From assembly GCF_001522545.3 (NCBI RefSeq), contig NC_031799.1:31026896-31090895 (forward strand): DNA of 64,000 nucleotides. Direction: 5' to 3'. Source of the DNA: Parus major (lineage: Eukaryota; Chordata; Aves; Passeriformes; Paridae). Positions 13,311-26,546 of the stretch are shown one piece after another (within the stretch, counting starts at the first letter, position 1; each line of letters opens with the position of its first letter). Under the pieces are notes generated by a model. The model was not told the DNA's origin. It did not search any database and worked only from the letters and a program-made list of their open reading frames with translations. The translations under genes were made by a program, and so were the position numbers.

Positions 13311-15156
13311 CTGCAGTTGTTTCAGCACAGAAAGCACTTCTAAGAGGCAGGAGAATAGGGCAGTAGCATAGAACTTCACTGCTGCAATAAAGCTTTGATC
13401 TTCCTATCTGATCACCTTTCCTGTCTGTCTCACACAAATCTCCTTGGTCATCCCCAAGACCCAAGGAGTGTCATGTAGTTTCTATTTGTTTGAAAGTGGT
13501 ACCAGAAAAAAACAAACCAAGATGCAAGAGAACAAACAAACCACATACTCAACCAGGAGTTCAACATTCAGTACATTTGCATAGTTGCAAAGTGCATTCC
13601 TTATATAAAATATCTACAAATATTGCATATGACTCTATTCTTGGTCAACTTCATTACACAAAACTGATTCCCAAGCAATCCCAAACTGAAAGGCAAATAC
13701 AAACAACCACCTTGCCTGGACAGATCCTCCTTTTCCAATTGTAGGAAGAGAGATTTGAGAAGAATGTGAAGGCAACTAAGGAGCCTGAGAAGACTGAAAG
13801 AATACGTAAGCATTCTTCTCTAAACAGATACTACACAAGGGAAAACACTAAGTTTGTCCTCCCTAGCCATAAGAAAGATTATTCAATCAAATTAGTTATT
13901 GTTGCAGCAGACAAGCCTCTAAGTATGGCAAGAGTTTTGTGCCAAGCTCATTAGTTTTTGTAAAATCTTGTACCATCATTCAGTCATTCCACAGAAACTG
14001 CAGAAGACCCCACTGAAATCAGAAAGAATTTGAGGATGCTATTTATTATGTTTATAAAGTTAGCAAGAGTTCTGCTACATCTTTCCTATTATAGTCCTAA
14101 TAATTCCAACACCATCACCAGTAACTACTAGGAACAGCTGTGTTTTCCAAGACACAAACATGGATGAGATACCACTGCTGATGAAAGACCAATCTGATAA
14201 AGACTTTCCTACTTTCAGCCACACAGCTTAACAATAAACTTTTAGTAAACTTCTGTTGGCTTCCAAATAAAGATTATTCGGTTATTATTTTTCATTTGGT
14301 AAAAGAGATAGACACAATGTAATTTCAGAGACACAAATAGAGAGTACTTTCAGACACTAACTGAAGGTAAAGCAGCACAAACAAGTGTTTACTTTCTTAA
14401 CATGCTTGTAGGCAGTCAAGGCATGAGCAACTTGAAAGTCACTAGCCATACTGCAACTCAAACCAAAAAGCTTGGTCTTTCCCAATTTTGCAAGGAAGCA
14501 TTTCCCAGCCAGTGACTTATCTATTCTAGTTCAGAACTGGCTCTCTCTCATCAAGTTTAACTTTCCATGACTGGGTAACACTCACAGAATCTTCCACTCA
14601 CTTTAGCCAAAGGATCACTACACAGTTTGCTGATAACAAAACGTTATCACTTCAAGAGATAGGGTAGATAAGAAGCCAAGATACTTTTTGCCCTCACTTG
14701 AGTCAACATAACCTACCAAATAAAATAAAAGTTATGTGAAGAGGAAAGACAAACATGGTTGGAAGATCCATTTAAAAAACATCAAAAAACAGAGCTCTTC
14801 TTGGAGGTGGAGTATCATGCCTCCTGTCTCACAAGGGTAGGTCTATTTAGCAGTCTCATCTAACCTTCTCACCTTCATTCCCATACGTCTATGTTTGTGA
14901 TGTGACTGATGAGGCAGAACTCAACAGCTTTTAGTTACATATAACTTACACATATCAGGATGGATCAAACACAAAGACATAGTGGAAGTCAAACTGCAGT
15001 TACAACTAAGAGACAGTCTTGAATCAATAAGAAACAGACAAAGTGGCTTCTACTTCCCATTAAAGTAAAGTATAGAAAGCTGAGAGGAAAAGCACATTGT
15101 GTTGTCCTGGACTTTACTAAGCCATTTCATATTGCTTAAAGATGCCTGATACTTAC

Positions 15157-15172
15157 TGCTTCCAATAGGTAC
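15157..15172 (-). CDS. Possible 16-base microexon
   Basis: The segment lies between ATGGTTTTTTCCAG and a near-ideal donor GCA|GTAAGTATC. Read from phase 0 it gives VPIGS plus one base. This suits entry from 21147-21230 and exit into 13280-13310. Such a short segment may be a chance pairing. The phase fit is the only extra support. Confidence 0.2.
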
Positions 15173-16784
15173 CTGGAAAAAACCATAATTATGGTTCACT
15201 ATGCACTTAATATACACTATCCAGACAAAATCTAATTACATCTTCCCTGGAGGGATACTTTGACAGTGTTCCAGAATGCTTATCAACCACAATGTAATCA
15301 ACAAACCTAAATCTCATTAAAGACACATTATCTCGCCACTGGCGATAATAATACTTTCCAGAGATGACCCCAAGCTGGGGAACAGAACAGGTTTACCTCA
15401 TATTAAAAACAATTTCCCTATAGCTAATAAAGGCCAGCTTTCCCTACAGCTAATAAAAAAAAAATTAAGGGGGCATTAAAATGAGTATCTTAGGTTTTAA
15501 CCTTCTTCTTCTGTCCTCCTCAGGTTAAATATGCTCTTGACTACAAAGCTGGTCATTCATTCATTAAGAATGTGACAGCAGTTGCTACATATTTAGCACC
15601 ACAAGGTTCTATTTTATAGTGAAAAGCAACTCAAGTTATTTTTCTTAACTGGTTCATTTCCTTTAAAAGAAGATCTTGCTGCAGTAACAGTAATTCCAAT
15701 AATGCTGTTTTTGATAAAGTTGTTTATACTTCAGAACTTCAAAGTCTCTGTATTTTCTGATCCATCAGCAGTACTAACTGCAGTAACAGAAGAGACCTTT
15801 AGAAGTCAACATTATCTAGAGTTAAATGTGGCTGTAATACAAGATTAAAGCAGTGACTTTTGTCCAGAGCACAGCTTGTTCTCTCTGTGAAAGACCGGCT
15901 TCCATCTCTTCTGGAAACCACTTTATTTTCATTATTTTCATTAACAGAAAAGCATTGTCTCAAGGTTGTGGCAATTTAACTTCCTTACTTCATCTCCAGT
16001 ATAATATTAACTAATTATCAACTGACTTATACATGCATTCTAGAGAGTTCATTCTTTCCATCAGAAAAAAAAAAGCCAAACACAGAAATAAAGTGTCACA
16101 TTCAGATCAAGTATCACATTAAATTACACTAGGCAAAATCAGATCTTGAATTAACCAGACAGTAAGCTAAAGTGTTAGTTCTTCCTGGGCTACTTACAGG
16201 CAAACACAAAAAGAACAGATTCTCATTCAAGGTTACAATAATTCTTACCAAGAAAATAAAACAGAAAAACCCTACAAGTAACACAAAAATTTAATTAACA
16301 TAAAGTAATAGCCTATTAATGCCCCCTAAATTCTGGTGATGTGTCAAGTGTCCATGAAAGCCTACAGCTTTCCTCCTTCTGCCATGACTCCCCCAATGTA
16401 AATTCCTCATCCAGTCCATCCCCAACCAGAGCATGGTATTTCTTCAGGGGGTGCAGGACAGCTGCAGGATCCAGAAGACACACACCAAATGAACTACTCA
16501 GGTGCACTGAAAGCAGCATGTGTTTCACAGCTGGAAGTTGTAACATTTGATAGACATTGTCAGACAGTCGTAATGCCACCCCCCACCCCGCATGCACACC
16601 CCCCATACAGCTTACTGACGTCAAGGGGAATTTATAGCCTTTGAAAATTCCAGCTGGCATGTAATAACAAGGACGGGATTAATTTACAGTTGTTACCACA
16701 TTTGTCACTCCTTCTACCCAAAGGGTCACTTTACCATAAATGTAAGTTTACAGTATGTCACTGCCTCTAGGCAACTGTTCATAC

Positions 16785-16828
16785 ATACATACACACACAC
16801 CACACACAGAGACACACAGACACACACT
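16785..16828. repeat. (CA)n-rich imperfect microsatellite
   Basis: CATA and CA units with interruptions by GA, ending CACACACTCC. Confidence 0.85.
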
Positions 16829-17189
16829 CCTCTTCCTCCCACTCCTGAGTACTCATCGGCAATCAGAGCACTGGTTCCTCTGCAGCAAGCCCACACCACA
16901 GCAAGTGTAGAGACACTTGCTCTCGTGACTCACACACTGCCAAAGGAAATCCTGCACAACCATAGGATGGTTCAGTCCAAAGCACTGAACCTCTCCTTGC
17001 ACACTTCTTCCTTCCGCCCGCACCCAGAGACACAGAACAGAAAAAAGCCAAACACATTACATGAGGTGTAGAGAACTTTTTACATCATGGAAAGGAAAGT
17101 ATCAGACAGACAGTTTTTCCAGGCTTCCAGGAAACTACTTCTTTTATAGCCCATCTCTACCTATTGCTGGTATCCTTATCCATTTTCAC

Positions 17190-17216
17190 TTTAGCCCACA
17201 GTTAAAGTGGGCTAAA
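17190..17216. repeat. 10-bp inverted repeat
   Basis: TTTAGCCCAC and GTGGGCTAAA surround a 7-base loop. It is followed by a T-run on the plus strand, but this is ordinary in such AT-rich DNA and no RNA gene is implied. Confidence 0.7.
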
Positions 17217-19511
17217 TTTTTAACAATTTGTGAATGCTGTTGCACAAATTTTTGAAATTTCACACGGATTTTTTAATTACTTCTTCAGACCACAAAAACA
17301 CTTACCAAAGGGTGACTATATTTTAATGTTAGAAAGATACCATTCAGGCCAAATTCTGCAACTATTAAAATCTAAGGTCAGTAGCTACCAGACCTCACAT
17401 ACATAAAATGAAGAGACAAAGTGCTATGGTATTATCTACAAAGATACAAACCACAAAAGTAATATAGCATCTACTGCAAAGACCAGACATAAAAAAAAAG
17501 AAAAAGGATCATAGACACAAAACTTCCAGTCAAGGACAAGAGTAGCATGTTTCAGAGACAGCTGCAAAGGCAAGCCCTATATCCTTGGTTGCCATCACAA
17601 GATGTAACCTCAGCTTCCCCTTCTTGCACTCTACCTGTCCTCCTAAGACCAGAGGACTTCCACAAACGTCAAACACAAAGCAACACGTTACATGGGTCCA
17701 AAATTAAAAAGAAACTAAGCCAAAACATTAACCATACTGCATGTCAGCTCTTTCAGTGATGCCACATGACTTCCTTTCTCTGCTCCACCAGACCACACAC
17801 ACAGAAACACTGACAGGAACTCAAGGCAACGGTACAAACCCCACTGGCCAAGACAAGCTGCTTTATGTAGAGAAACTAGCTAACACTGGGCCACTAAGTT
17901 CCACGTTGTAACACAAACTACTCAGAGAAAGCACATAAGCCACTTCTACTATGTAATCTCTACTCTTTATCCCCATGATGTTTTTTTAGTATTCCTTCAG
18001 TTGTGCCCCTGCACAGCTACCTGTGATGACACACCTGTAAGCTGAACATCCTGGCTGATTCAGCATCAATCCCCAGTGCAAAGCACCATGAACGCAGAGC
18101 TGTACAGTCCATACAGTAACTCCTTGCCTACTTTCCCTTACAGACTGGAACATTCTCCTCTTCACCCCCTCACACACACTACTATTTAAAATTACAAGCA
18201 CTATTTCAATGCTCCAGTGTACAAACTCACAACAAACAGGAACTGAGAAAGGAGATAGGAGGAGTCCTTCACAGAGGAACTCTGAACTGCAGAAGAGAGT
18301 AAATACAGAGCATGATTTCCAGGAAGATCCTCCTACCTGGGGACATGACCCTATATTTCTGTTTCAGTTCACAAAAAAAGAGCAAAGCCGGGAAACCCAC
18401 ACTTAGTTTGCACTTCCACTCATAACATAACTTAATGAACTCAGATCCCACCACTGAAATAAGTAAAATGGACTTTTAAACAGCCTACCATAATTTTTAT
18501 TTTTTTAAACTTGGATTTTAAGACTCCTTTGGCATCACTTGCTAAGAACTACATTGACTCTGAAGCTTAAATACACAACTTCTGCCATCCCTTCAACTCA
18601 GCATGACTTGAAATTACATTTAGCAGAAGATACAGCACTATAGCAAAGCTGTATCAAACTGTGTATGCCATCTTCTAAAAGTGAATGGCCATGAGATATC
18701 CCATATTTTCCAGAGTTATAACCATATGTGGCACTTTAATCCAAGTGACATTAAAAGACAGACTCTGAGCTGCTACTGAACGTCTCTTACCCAAAGTTTT
18801 AAGAAAACTTTGCTTCAGCTCAGTAGACCACACCTTAACAGAGCCAGCTACTTCAGTGGTGTCAAGTAAGACTATACAGGCAGTATGCTTAACTGGATTT
18901 CCCAGAGCTGCACATGTTTTTCCTGCTAAGATTCTCCATATGGACATGGCACAGATTTAAATATTCTTTAGCAATATTCTCAAACCACCAAGTCTCACCT
19001 TAAAGTTCTTCCTCTGCTCCAAACCACACACTTAAATTTAGGAAGATTGTTTTGTCTCCAAAGTTTAGTTCCAAGACTTTTACAATTCTTGTGACAAGGA
19101 ACATAATAATTAACATTATAAGATTACATCTTTATCATCTAGTAACAATAATATAATATTTAGATTAAAATGGCTCAAACAACATTGTTCTCCCTCAAAA
19201 AGTAACAGAATTACTTTTAAAAATACTTTTCTTACTGGGGAGAGCCAAAAAAGCTGTACTTCATGAAGTATTCAGTTATCCTACAGTTTACCAAAAAAGT
19301 CAAAAAGCACTTAAGTTTCACATCCCATATTCAATATGACTTCTCAAAGTCATTAATATAAATTGTTTTTGTAATGAATTACTGTTTCCCCTAATTAAGG
19401 TGGGAGGGTTTTGTCAAAATTGTGGAATACTTCAGTTTTTGCATGTTTCTTCAGCTCCTCTAGCCAGGTGAGCTAGAAGAACCTTGAATGTCTCTGTAAG
19501 ATGCCTCACTC

Positions 19512-20084
19512 TGCTAGTTTTGGGTGAGGTAGAGTTACTTTTCTTCACAGTGGCTGGTATAGGGCTGTGTATTGGATTTGTGTTGAACACAAAAGTTGGT
19601 AATACAGAGATGTTTTTGTATTGCTGAAAGGGGCTTACACACAGCCAAGGCCCCTTCTGCTTTTTGTATTCCAGTCTGGGGAGTAAGTTGAGGGTGCATG
19701 GGAGGTTGGGAGGAGAGAGAGGCAGGTGACCCAAACTGACCAAAGGGATATTTCAGACCATGTGGGATCATGCTCAGTACATAAAGGGGAGGAAGAGGAA
19801 AGCAGGGGAATCTATGGAGTGGTGGCGCTTCTCTTCCCAAGCCACTGTCACCTGTGAAGAAACCCTGCTCTCCTGGTGATGGCTGAACACCTGCCTGCCC
19901 ATGGGAAGCAGTAAATTAACTCCTTGCTTTGCTTTTATGCACAGATTTTGCTTTCCCTATTAAACTGTCTTTATCTCAACCCATTAGTTCTCACCTTCTA
20001 CCCTCCTGAGTCTCTCCTCAATCCCACTGGCAGGGGAGTGAGCGAGTGGCTACATGAGCTGTCAGCTGAGCTTAAACCGTAATA
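19512..20084 (+). mobile_element. Endogenous retroviral LTR (solo), sense
   Basis: The sequence is co-linear with an avian LTR family whose ends pair as TGTCCTGGTTT...AAACCAGGACA. Here the ends are decayed (TGCTAGTTTTGGG at the left, TTAAACCGTAATA at the right). Inside are the block GTAGAGTTACTTTTCTTCAC, a conserved ATAAAGGGGAGGAAG-type region, and a polyadenylation-like ATTAAA in CCCTATTAAACTG. No internal retroviral sequence adjoins it, so it is a solo LTR. The ends are uncertain by about 10 bases. Confidence 0.7.
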
Positions 20085-20279
20085 CTCACCTAAAAAGAGA
20101 TGGATTTACCAAATCACAACTGGTAATTCTACTTCTTCATCATATTTCCAGTGACAAGCTCAGATTTTGCCACACGACCTTAGAGTAACCATTTAACCAT
20201 AAATTATTATACGTACTGAAGAGGAGGGAAAAAAAAAAAGGAAAATATTAAGTATCTTTTAGCCCTGGAAACAGTAAAT

Positions 20280-20475
20280 TTGCAGAAAAGGACAAATAAC
20301 AAAAACAAACAAAACCCACAAAACAAAAAATCAACCAAACAAAAAACAAACCCAAAACACAATCAAACAAAAAACAACAAAAAACAAAACAAGCCAAAAC
20401 AAAAAGCCAATCAAACAAAAAAAAGCATCCCCATAAAACCAAAACAAACAAAAAAAACCCCAACAAAACAACATG
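20280..20475. repeat. A/C-only low-complexity tract (about 200 bp)
   Basis: Almost only A-runs broken by C or CC on the plus strand (e.g. AACAAAAACAAACAAAACCC). It is G-poor. The long frames read in it are compositional. The nearby LTR ends about 200 bases upstream. Confidence 0.9.
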
Positions 20476-21146
20476 AAAATGACACAGGCATGAAGTCATT
20501 AAGCTTAACTAGCTATCCCACTGGATTGGTAACAACAGTTCTAAGGAAGAGAATCCAGATAAAACATCTTCATCCTAGTCCATTGTTTCTTGCTGAAAAT
20601 AAAAGCCAGTGTGATACACTCTGTCATCACTATAATCCCACTTTACTCAACTAAGGCTAATAGGAATATTTTTTCTTTCCTCTGGCCTACTGCTAGTTAC
20701 AGACAAGTATTCCTACTCACCTACCCAACATGACACTTTTTAGAAGAACTAGTACTGCCATGAGTTGCCAGACACACAATTATTTCCAGAAACAGGTTTT
20801 CCACTAACTTCCTCTCTGGGTGACAGGCTGTCCTCATATACCCTCCAACAAGAGGATTTATGGAGAGCAAGAGTGTGTGTGAGGTTGACTTCTGTGGATG
20901 ACAGAAATCAGAGGAATGCTGCACACCCAAACACTGGCTTACAAAAGTTTATACACCACTCTATTGCAAAGTGAATGCATAAGAGAACTGGAATAAAAAC
21001 ACGATACATTCACTGCCTCACAACAAAAAATACCATTCCTACTAAAATACTAGATTATCTTGCCTTAGTATGTGGTAACAGCATTACTTCCTTACTCCAG
21101 AATAAGATGACAAACAAGTCTTTACTTGCCTGATAGAAAACCTTAC

Positions 21147-21230
21147 CGTTTTACTGCACTTGGTGTTTGGGCGTAAATCCACACATCTGTGATATTTACT
21201 TATTGCTGACTTAGCAGAACCCTTTTGAAC
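21147..21230 (-). CDS. Candidate coding exon 2 of the minus-strand gene
   Basis: On the minus strand an 84-base segment lies between a good acceptor (CTTTTCTAAGCCCTTTCAG) and the donor AAACG|GTAAGG. Only one frame is open. It starts and ends in phase 0, which fits the exit phase of the exon at 30458-30508. The peptide is basic and Cys/His containing (SKYHRCVDLRPNTKCSKT at its end). I do not recognise it. Splice signals and single-frame openness favour a real exon, but no conservation test was possible. Confidence 0.5.
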
Positions 21231-22092
21231 CTGAAAGGGCTTAGAAAAGCAGAAGGAATTTTTAGCTCTCACAAATTCTCACATTTCTGACTACTTAGGC
21301 AGACACTTGACCCACTGTGGCACACAGGTCTTGGCCATATCCAGGCTCCAATCAGAAGACATACCAACATCAGCACGTATCCAACTCTCAGACTCAAGTC
21401 TTTAGCTTCTCAAGTCTTCAGCTGCACAGTTTTGCTCCCTTTTCAAAATGAGTGCTGAGATTCATCATTTCTGTTCCCTCTAATATAATACTGTTTCTAT
21501 TAATCCAGAAGAAACAGCGGTTGTTAAAATTACTGCCCACCAGATGGGCATAGTGTGCTGGGCTGTATTCCTGCCAGCCTGTCACCAACAACTGTGATCT
21601 TATCTCCATCTCCCTGATGGTGTCACACAGGAAAAGAAATCCATACGAGTTGCAATAGCAATGAAAGTTTCAAATACATCCTTATGGTTAGGCAAGCTAT
21701 AGGAGATTTACTCAAGACAGGAGGCATAAGATCAGACATGCCTATCACCTGCTCCTGAGTTGAGTCATCCTGGTCCATGATCCTAAGTAAGGCCAAGAAA
21801 TAACTAAGTTCCTTTTCTCTTTCAACACACAATCTCTTTGGCAAGTGAGGGGACCAGCAAGAACCTTTATCCATGCCAAGGTATCAACTTCTAGTAGTTT
21901 CAACAAGCTCATCAGATCTAGAGGTTTTTTCCAAGCATGATGGCACCAATATGTCAGCAAAAGAAGAACAAACATTTGCAGAACCAAACATGTTTCCACA
22001 AAGTCGCAACACTCACATAGATTGACCAGAACTACAAGAAGCAAACCATGCTGCTTTAAGCTTATACATGAAACAGAACTGTCTTTTTAGAG

Positions 22093-22253
22093 TTGTGGGT
22101 GGCTCAGTCCTGGTGGTGTTCAAGGCTAGGATGGACAAAGCCTTGAGCAATCTGGTCTAGTTTTTGTAAATCTGTTTAATCTGGGAGGGGGCGGAGTTTG
22201 GTCTAGATGATCTTTCAGGTCTGTTTGAGCCCTTAACATTTTGTGATTCTACA
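22093..22253 (+). mobile_element. CR1 LINE 3' terminal fragment
   Basis: Sense CR1 end motifs follow each other: GTTCAAGGCTAGGATGGACA, GAGCAATCTGGTCTAG, then GATGATCTTTCAGG, ending in TTTTGTGATTCTAC, the terminal repeat typical of CR1. It is strongly 5' truncated. Confidence 0.75.
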
Positions 22254-23984
22254 GTGACTGGCAAGCTTTTAGCTACAATTACCATGCCACTCGTACAATT
22301 TACAGTTGTAATGACAGTAAGTTTCACTGCTCCAAGAAAAGCCTACATTAAAAGATACTGGATGCTACTTCCCACTGATCAATATTCAAAGAATACCCAA
22401 AATGTTAAGAAAAAAGCTAACTCTTCCTTTTGGTTATACTGTTTTCCATTCATATACAAGTAAGTATTTATGTATCACTTCCTCACACTCCTCCTCCAAG
22501 AAAAACAAACAAACAAACGACCAAAAACCAAACCTCAGAAAACAGAAGTAAAAGCAAAATTTACTTCCATTTAAAAATTAATTTCATAGGTACATAGCTT
22601 TCCCAGTTTATGTCAGCTCTACCTCCCTAAGAGGCACATAGTGCTTCCTACAGTGATCCCACCTTTTCCCATTTCTTCTGCACCTTTTATCTCTTGCTCT
22701 GAGGAGAAACAGCTCGCACTTTAATAGTGAATATTAAATAAGAAAATTTAATTGGAATACTGCATACTCCTTTTTCCCTCCAGTTAATCAATAGAGACTT
22801 GTTTTTTTTCACTATCCAGCTTTCAAGTTTGGTCGCAGTCAACTAGGGAACACAAATGCATGACTCTAGGAAGCAAATAAGAAATGGAAAAATGCAAAAA
22901 ATAAAAGCAAGCCATCTCAGAACAACATACGTACTATAAAATTGGAGTACACATCCTTATTTTGAATAGTGGACACAAGGAAACAAAGTACCTCTCAAAA
23001 AGTAAACCTGTAAGTAAAGCAAAGTTATATTTGAACATAAGAAATTCAGAATATTGGAACAAGAGAGCACAACCTAATTTTATTTAATAAAAAAGAAATT
23101 AGTAGTCATGTTTAGTTTTCCATTTGTGTTGCTGAAATACCATGGTCCTTATCTTAGATGCAGATGTGCTCTGACGGTAGGAAAGACCAACACAGAACCA
23201 GGAAAAATAGATGAGCCACGTGCCAAAGCACAACACTTTGGAAATAGAAGACAACAGGAATACAAATTTTACATTTGTCAGTTGAACAAAGTCTATTTCT
23301 CAATGAAACAAAACCATACAAGTCTCATGCAGACCTTTAAAAAAATAAAAAATTATCCTTCAAGAGAGTAAGCACCCCCACTACTGCTTCCCAGCTCTGT
23401 ATTTCCAACACATTCTAGCTTTTAAGGTGAAAAAGGCACCACAGTATCTCGCTTCCAGTTTCTCAGTCTCTGTGGAAATGCAGCTACCACCATCTCTCAC
23501 CACAGAGACAGCTGAAGAATCCTCAGCATAAACATGAGAGATAAAATTGCCAGTACTACACATTCTGTAATTTATTCTAAAGTGCATTATATTAAGCTAC
23601 TGATGTAAAGAATCATACCACTAGCAAGGTCTTTCATCTTAATTGCAGCAGCTGCTGCAGCAGTGGATGAAACTCTTGAGTACTTAAACCAAGTACTAAC
23701 CGGCTTTTGAATTAAAGACGATGCTGGTTTCATTTGAAATTAGCTCTTAAGATAAACTGTCCAGGCTGGTAAAGCCAGCCTATACAGTGTTTATCCCTGC
23801 TTGGGCAGTTCAAGAGAGTACAACATGCATCATAAGACCTTCATTACCTAAATTTTCCTTAATAGCTTAGTTTAGAGATGAGGCACAGATTAGCTGAATT
23901 GGCCAAGCTGTCCTTAACACAAGCCTGTCATGGCTTGTACCTACAGCTAAGCCTGCAACTAAATACCACATAGATGCTCTGTCA

Positions 23985-25420
23985 CCCCATCACACCTCAC
24001 ACTCCCACCCCATCCTCCCAGCAGGGCTGCGTTTCAACCCTGGGGCAGTCAGTTCCAGGTGTGCCTGACAGCTCTTCAAGTGAAAGCACACTGCGGCTGC
24101 TAAAGGGATTGAGAAAAATGCATTAACAATATCAGTTGTGGCACCACTTGGCTGCCTTTGACTCCAGCTGTTATTGAAGTCCAATCACATCCAGTACAGC
24201 AGCACTCGGAGGTGGTATGACTTCAGTCAGGCCACAAGAGTCTACGGTCAGACTCCACTCTCCCTTAGACTTAACTGCTTGTAAGGTGCTATCATCAGAG
24301 GGTAAGCGGGTCCTGGTGATCACTCCTTGGCTCCAGAGCCACTCTGTGAAGAGTCAGAGCCCACTGGTACTCTTTTGGGGCTTTGTACTGTCCTGAAAAA
24401 GCCTGTACCAAGGATGCACAGGGCCTCTGGGGCCATCACAGTAAGGTACTTTTGCCACTCATTCCAAGTCAAGCTCATTTCAGCCTCCAACAGACAGGAC
24501 AACTCTGTCACTCCAAAAGTACAAATGGGCTCTGACTCTTCATAGTTTGAGTGTGCACTGGTGTCTGCTAGAGTCTTATACACCCATGGGTTTGACATGC
24601 CACTGGACAGGCCATTGGATCCACAGAATCCAAAGAACATGGTTACCCCTCTCCTCCACCTCGCTGGAGCAGGGCCCCTCCACTCCTGGTCACTGGACTG
24701 TCCACTGCATATAAAGAAAACATAAATATTAGAACTTCTTTTAAAAAAATTAGCAGTAAGATAAGACTTTCCACTCTGGTAAACTGCCCACTGGAAACTG
24801 GAGAAACAACTTTCCTGGTGAAAAAAAACATTTGGGACTGTTTTTCCCCTACAACTCAGGTACCACTGCCTCCAGGGTTGAAGGTAGGTTTTCTATGCCA
24901 CTTTCTCATGTCGACTCTGTGATCCCTCAGATAAAAAGACAGAGCAACCCACTGTGTCTATACCCTCTACATCCTCTCTCTTGAGCAGAAGAACACTTAC
25001 TCTTAACAGTAGGGATACCGGGCCATACAGACGGGGAGTAGGATGTATCTTTATTTGTTGCTGGAGCTTCTGGAACATTTTTTCCCATTTTTTAAGCAGT
25101 TTTTCCACAGCAAAGTCTGTGGAAAATAGGGACTCTACTGCCAGAGCTGGCAAGCCACTTTGCCCACCATCACTGCCTGCTTGTCTCCCCAGCTACCCAG
25201 CTTTGTCTCATTACCACCAATAAACTGGCACACAACAATGGTGCATCTGCATGGATTTCACCTGGATCTGTGGGCAACTGGACATTGTTTTGGTCATAAT
25301 AAATCATCTCCAGCATGGCTGATTCCCTCAGGTACTGGACATGGTGGTCCACTTGCCTGGGTGGCAGATAACATCTCCCTTGAAGGGATACCTCTCCTTC
25401 ACACTTGACAAGTGTCACCT
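23985..25420 (-). pseudogene. Decayed endogenous retrovirus internal region (gag to RT)
   Basis: Read on the minus strand, three retrovirus-like blocks occur in the correct order. Gag-like sequence lies at about 25418-24900, a protease C-terminal end with a PEALCILG-type string at about 24400, and an RT block with the string NAFFSIPL at about 24100. Frames shift between blocks, with several stops and no intact domain. The style is that of avian ERV-L-like elements. It ends within the RT. An LTR of the same orientation stands at 26547-27092, but a CR1 fragment lies between, so they need not belong together. Confidence 0.55.
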
Positions 25421-25719
25421 CCAGAGGCCGATGACTTGCATTCTTTTCCTAATTGCCTTGTTAATGCCACCTTCTGTAGAAAGAAATCGCAGCTACTTCC
25501 ATACTCCAAAATTCCAGGCTACTAGCCCTGTTACTGCAGCACCAGAGCAGGCAGTTAACAATGTGCTCATCTTGATGATGGCTATATTCCACAGCTCACT
25601 CAGGGATAGGTACTGAATTGTTGCTTCTTTTGTGTCTTTTCCTCCTGCTTCACCCTTTACTATGAGCTGACTTCCATGTCCATTTTTTCTTGTTTATACA
25701 AGTGACTGGTAAGGATAGT

Positions 25720-26545
25720 TTCAGCAGCAATGCCCATCACTGGAGTTAGAGCCTGTCGCCTTCTTGACATATTTAAAGACCTTCTCTTCCTCTGAGGGTA
25801 CTGAGTAGGACTTCCCCTTCACGAAGCAATACTGGCTCTGACTAATACTTGCATTGTCCTTTGGGTGTTTTACAATAGCTCCCAGAACAATCTTCTCCAT
25901 GCTTTTACCAGTCACTGGAACAAGACTGAGTGGCTTGTAGTTTCCAGGATCACCTTTCTAGCCCCTTCTCTTGGGAAAATGTTACCCAGATTGCAATTGA
26001 GTAGGACCTCTCCAGATTCCCAAGACCATTCAAAAATTATTGAATGAGATCTTGTGATGAATGACATCAGCCAGCTCTTTTGACTACTCTTGGCTGAATC
26101 CCATCAGGCTCTTAGACTTCAGGGGATTGAGCTAGTTTTTCATTCTCATAGCCATGGTCCTCCAGCTCAGTGTGCTGGGACATGCTTAGCTCATTTTCAG
26201 TGTTGACAAGAGAGGCAAAGAAAGCATTAAACATCTCTGCCTTGTCTGTGTCCCTGCTTGTGAAGTCATCATCCTGTAATGGGCCAACATTATTTCTGCA
26301 CTACCTTTTGCTACTGACCTATCAAATTTAAAAAAACCTTTTTTTATTGTTCTGACACTCCTGGCTATCTTCAACTCCATTTGAGTTTTGGATGCACAAT
26401 TTTCTCCTTAAAATGGGGAGCAGCACCTCTATATTCCTTTCATCAGTAATACAACGAATGCTTTTAAAAATTTGTTCTAACATGTTCTATTCAGATTTGT
26501 TATTACCTGAACTCATCACACCTCCTATTGGGCACAAGAAAAAGA
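25720..26545 (-). mobile_element. CR1 LINE ORF2 fragment, antisense
   Basis: The minus-strand reading contains a CR1-like reverse transcriptase N-terminal part (TGKSMEKIVLGAI, then NASISQSQYCFVKGKS). Upstream of it is the region before the RT that encodes the AFFNAFF-like segment seen on the plus strand as GCAAAGAAAGCATTAAACAT. Frames are broken by indels and stops. The 5' side ends against the LTR that starts at 26547, and no CR1 3' UTR follows below 25720. Confidence 0.7.
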
Positions 26546-26546
26546 C

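Larger units (their letters stand above)
15173..19511. other. Presumed intron sequence with one weak exon-like segment
   Basis: A segment at 17306-17355 on the minus strand has an acceptor (AATAGTTGCAG), a good donor (CTTTG|GTAAGTG) and an open frame (FGLNGIFLTLKYSHPL). It needs phase-1 entry that no visible exon supplies. Otherwise nothing beyond simple repeats. Confidence 0.4.

Noticed and set aside
14594..14637. 44-base exon-like segment on the minus strand encoding KLCSDPLAKVSGRF
   Set aside because: The acceptor has a poor pyrimidine tract and neither entry nor exit phase fits its neighbours. Coordinates are approximate.
14874..14906. 33-base exon-like segment on the minus strand encoding SHHKHRRMGMK
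   Set aside because: Acceptor and donor are fair, but it fits only phase 0 to 0, and its position would break the chain through 15157-15172 and 13280-13310. Kept as an alternative only.
20248..20654. Lys/Asn/Gln-rich plus frame and Phe/Cys-rich minus frame
   Set aside because: They arise from the A/C two-base tract at 20280-20475.
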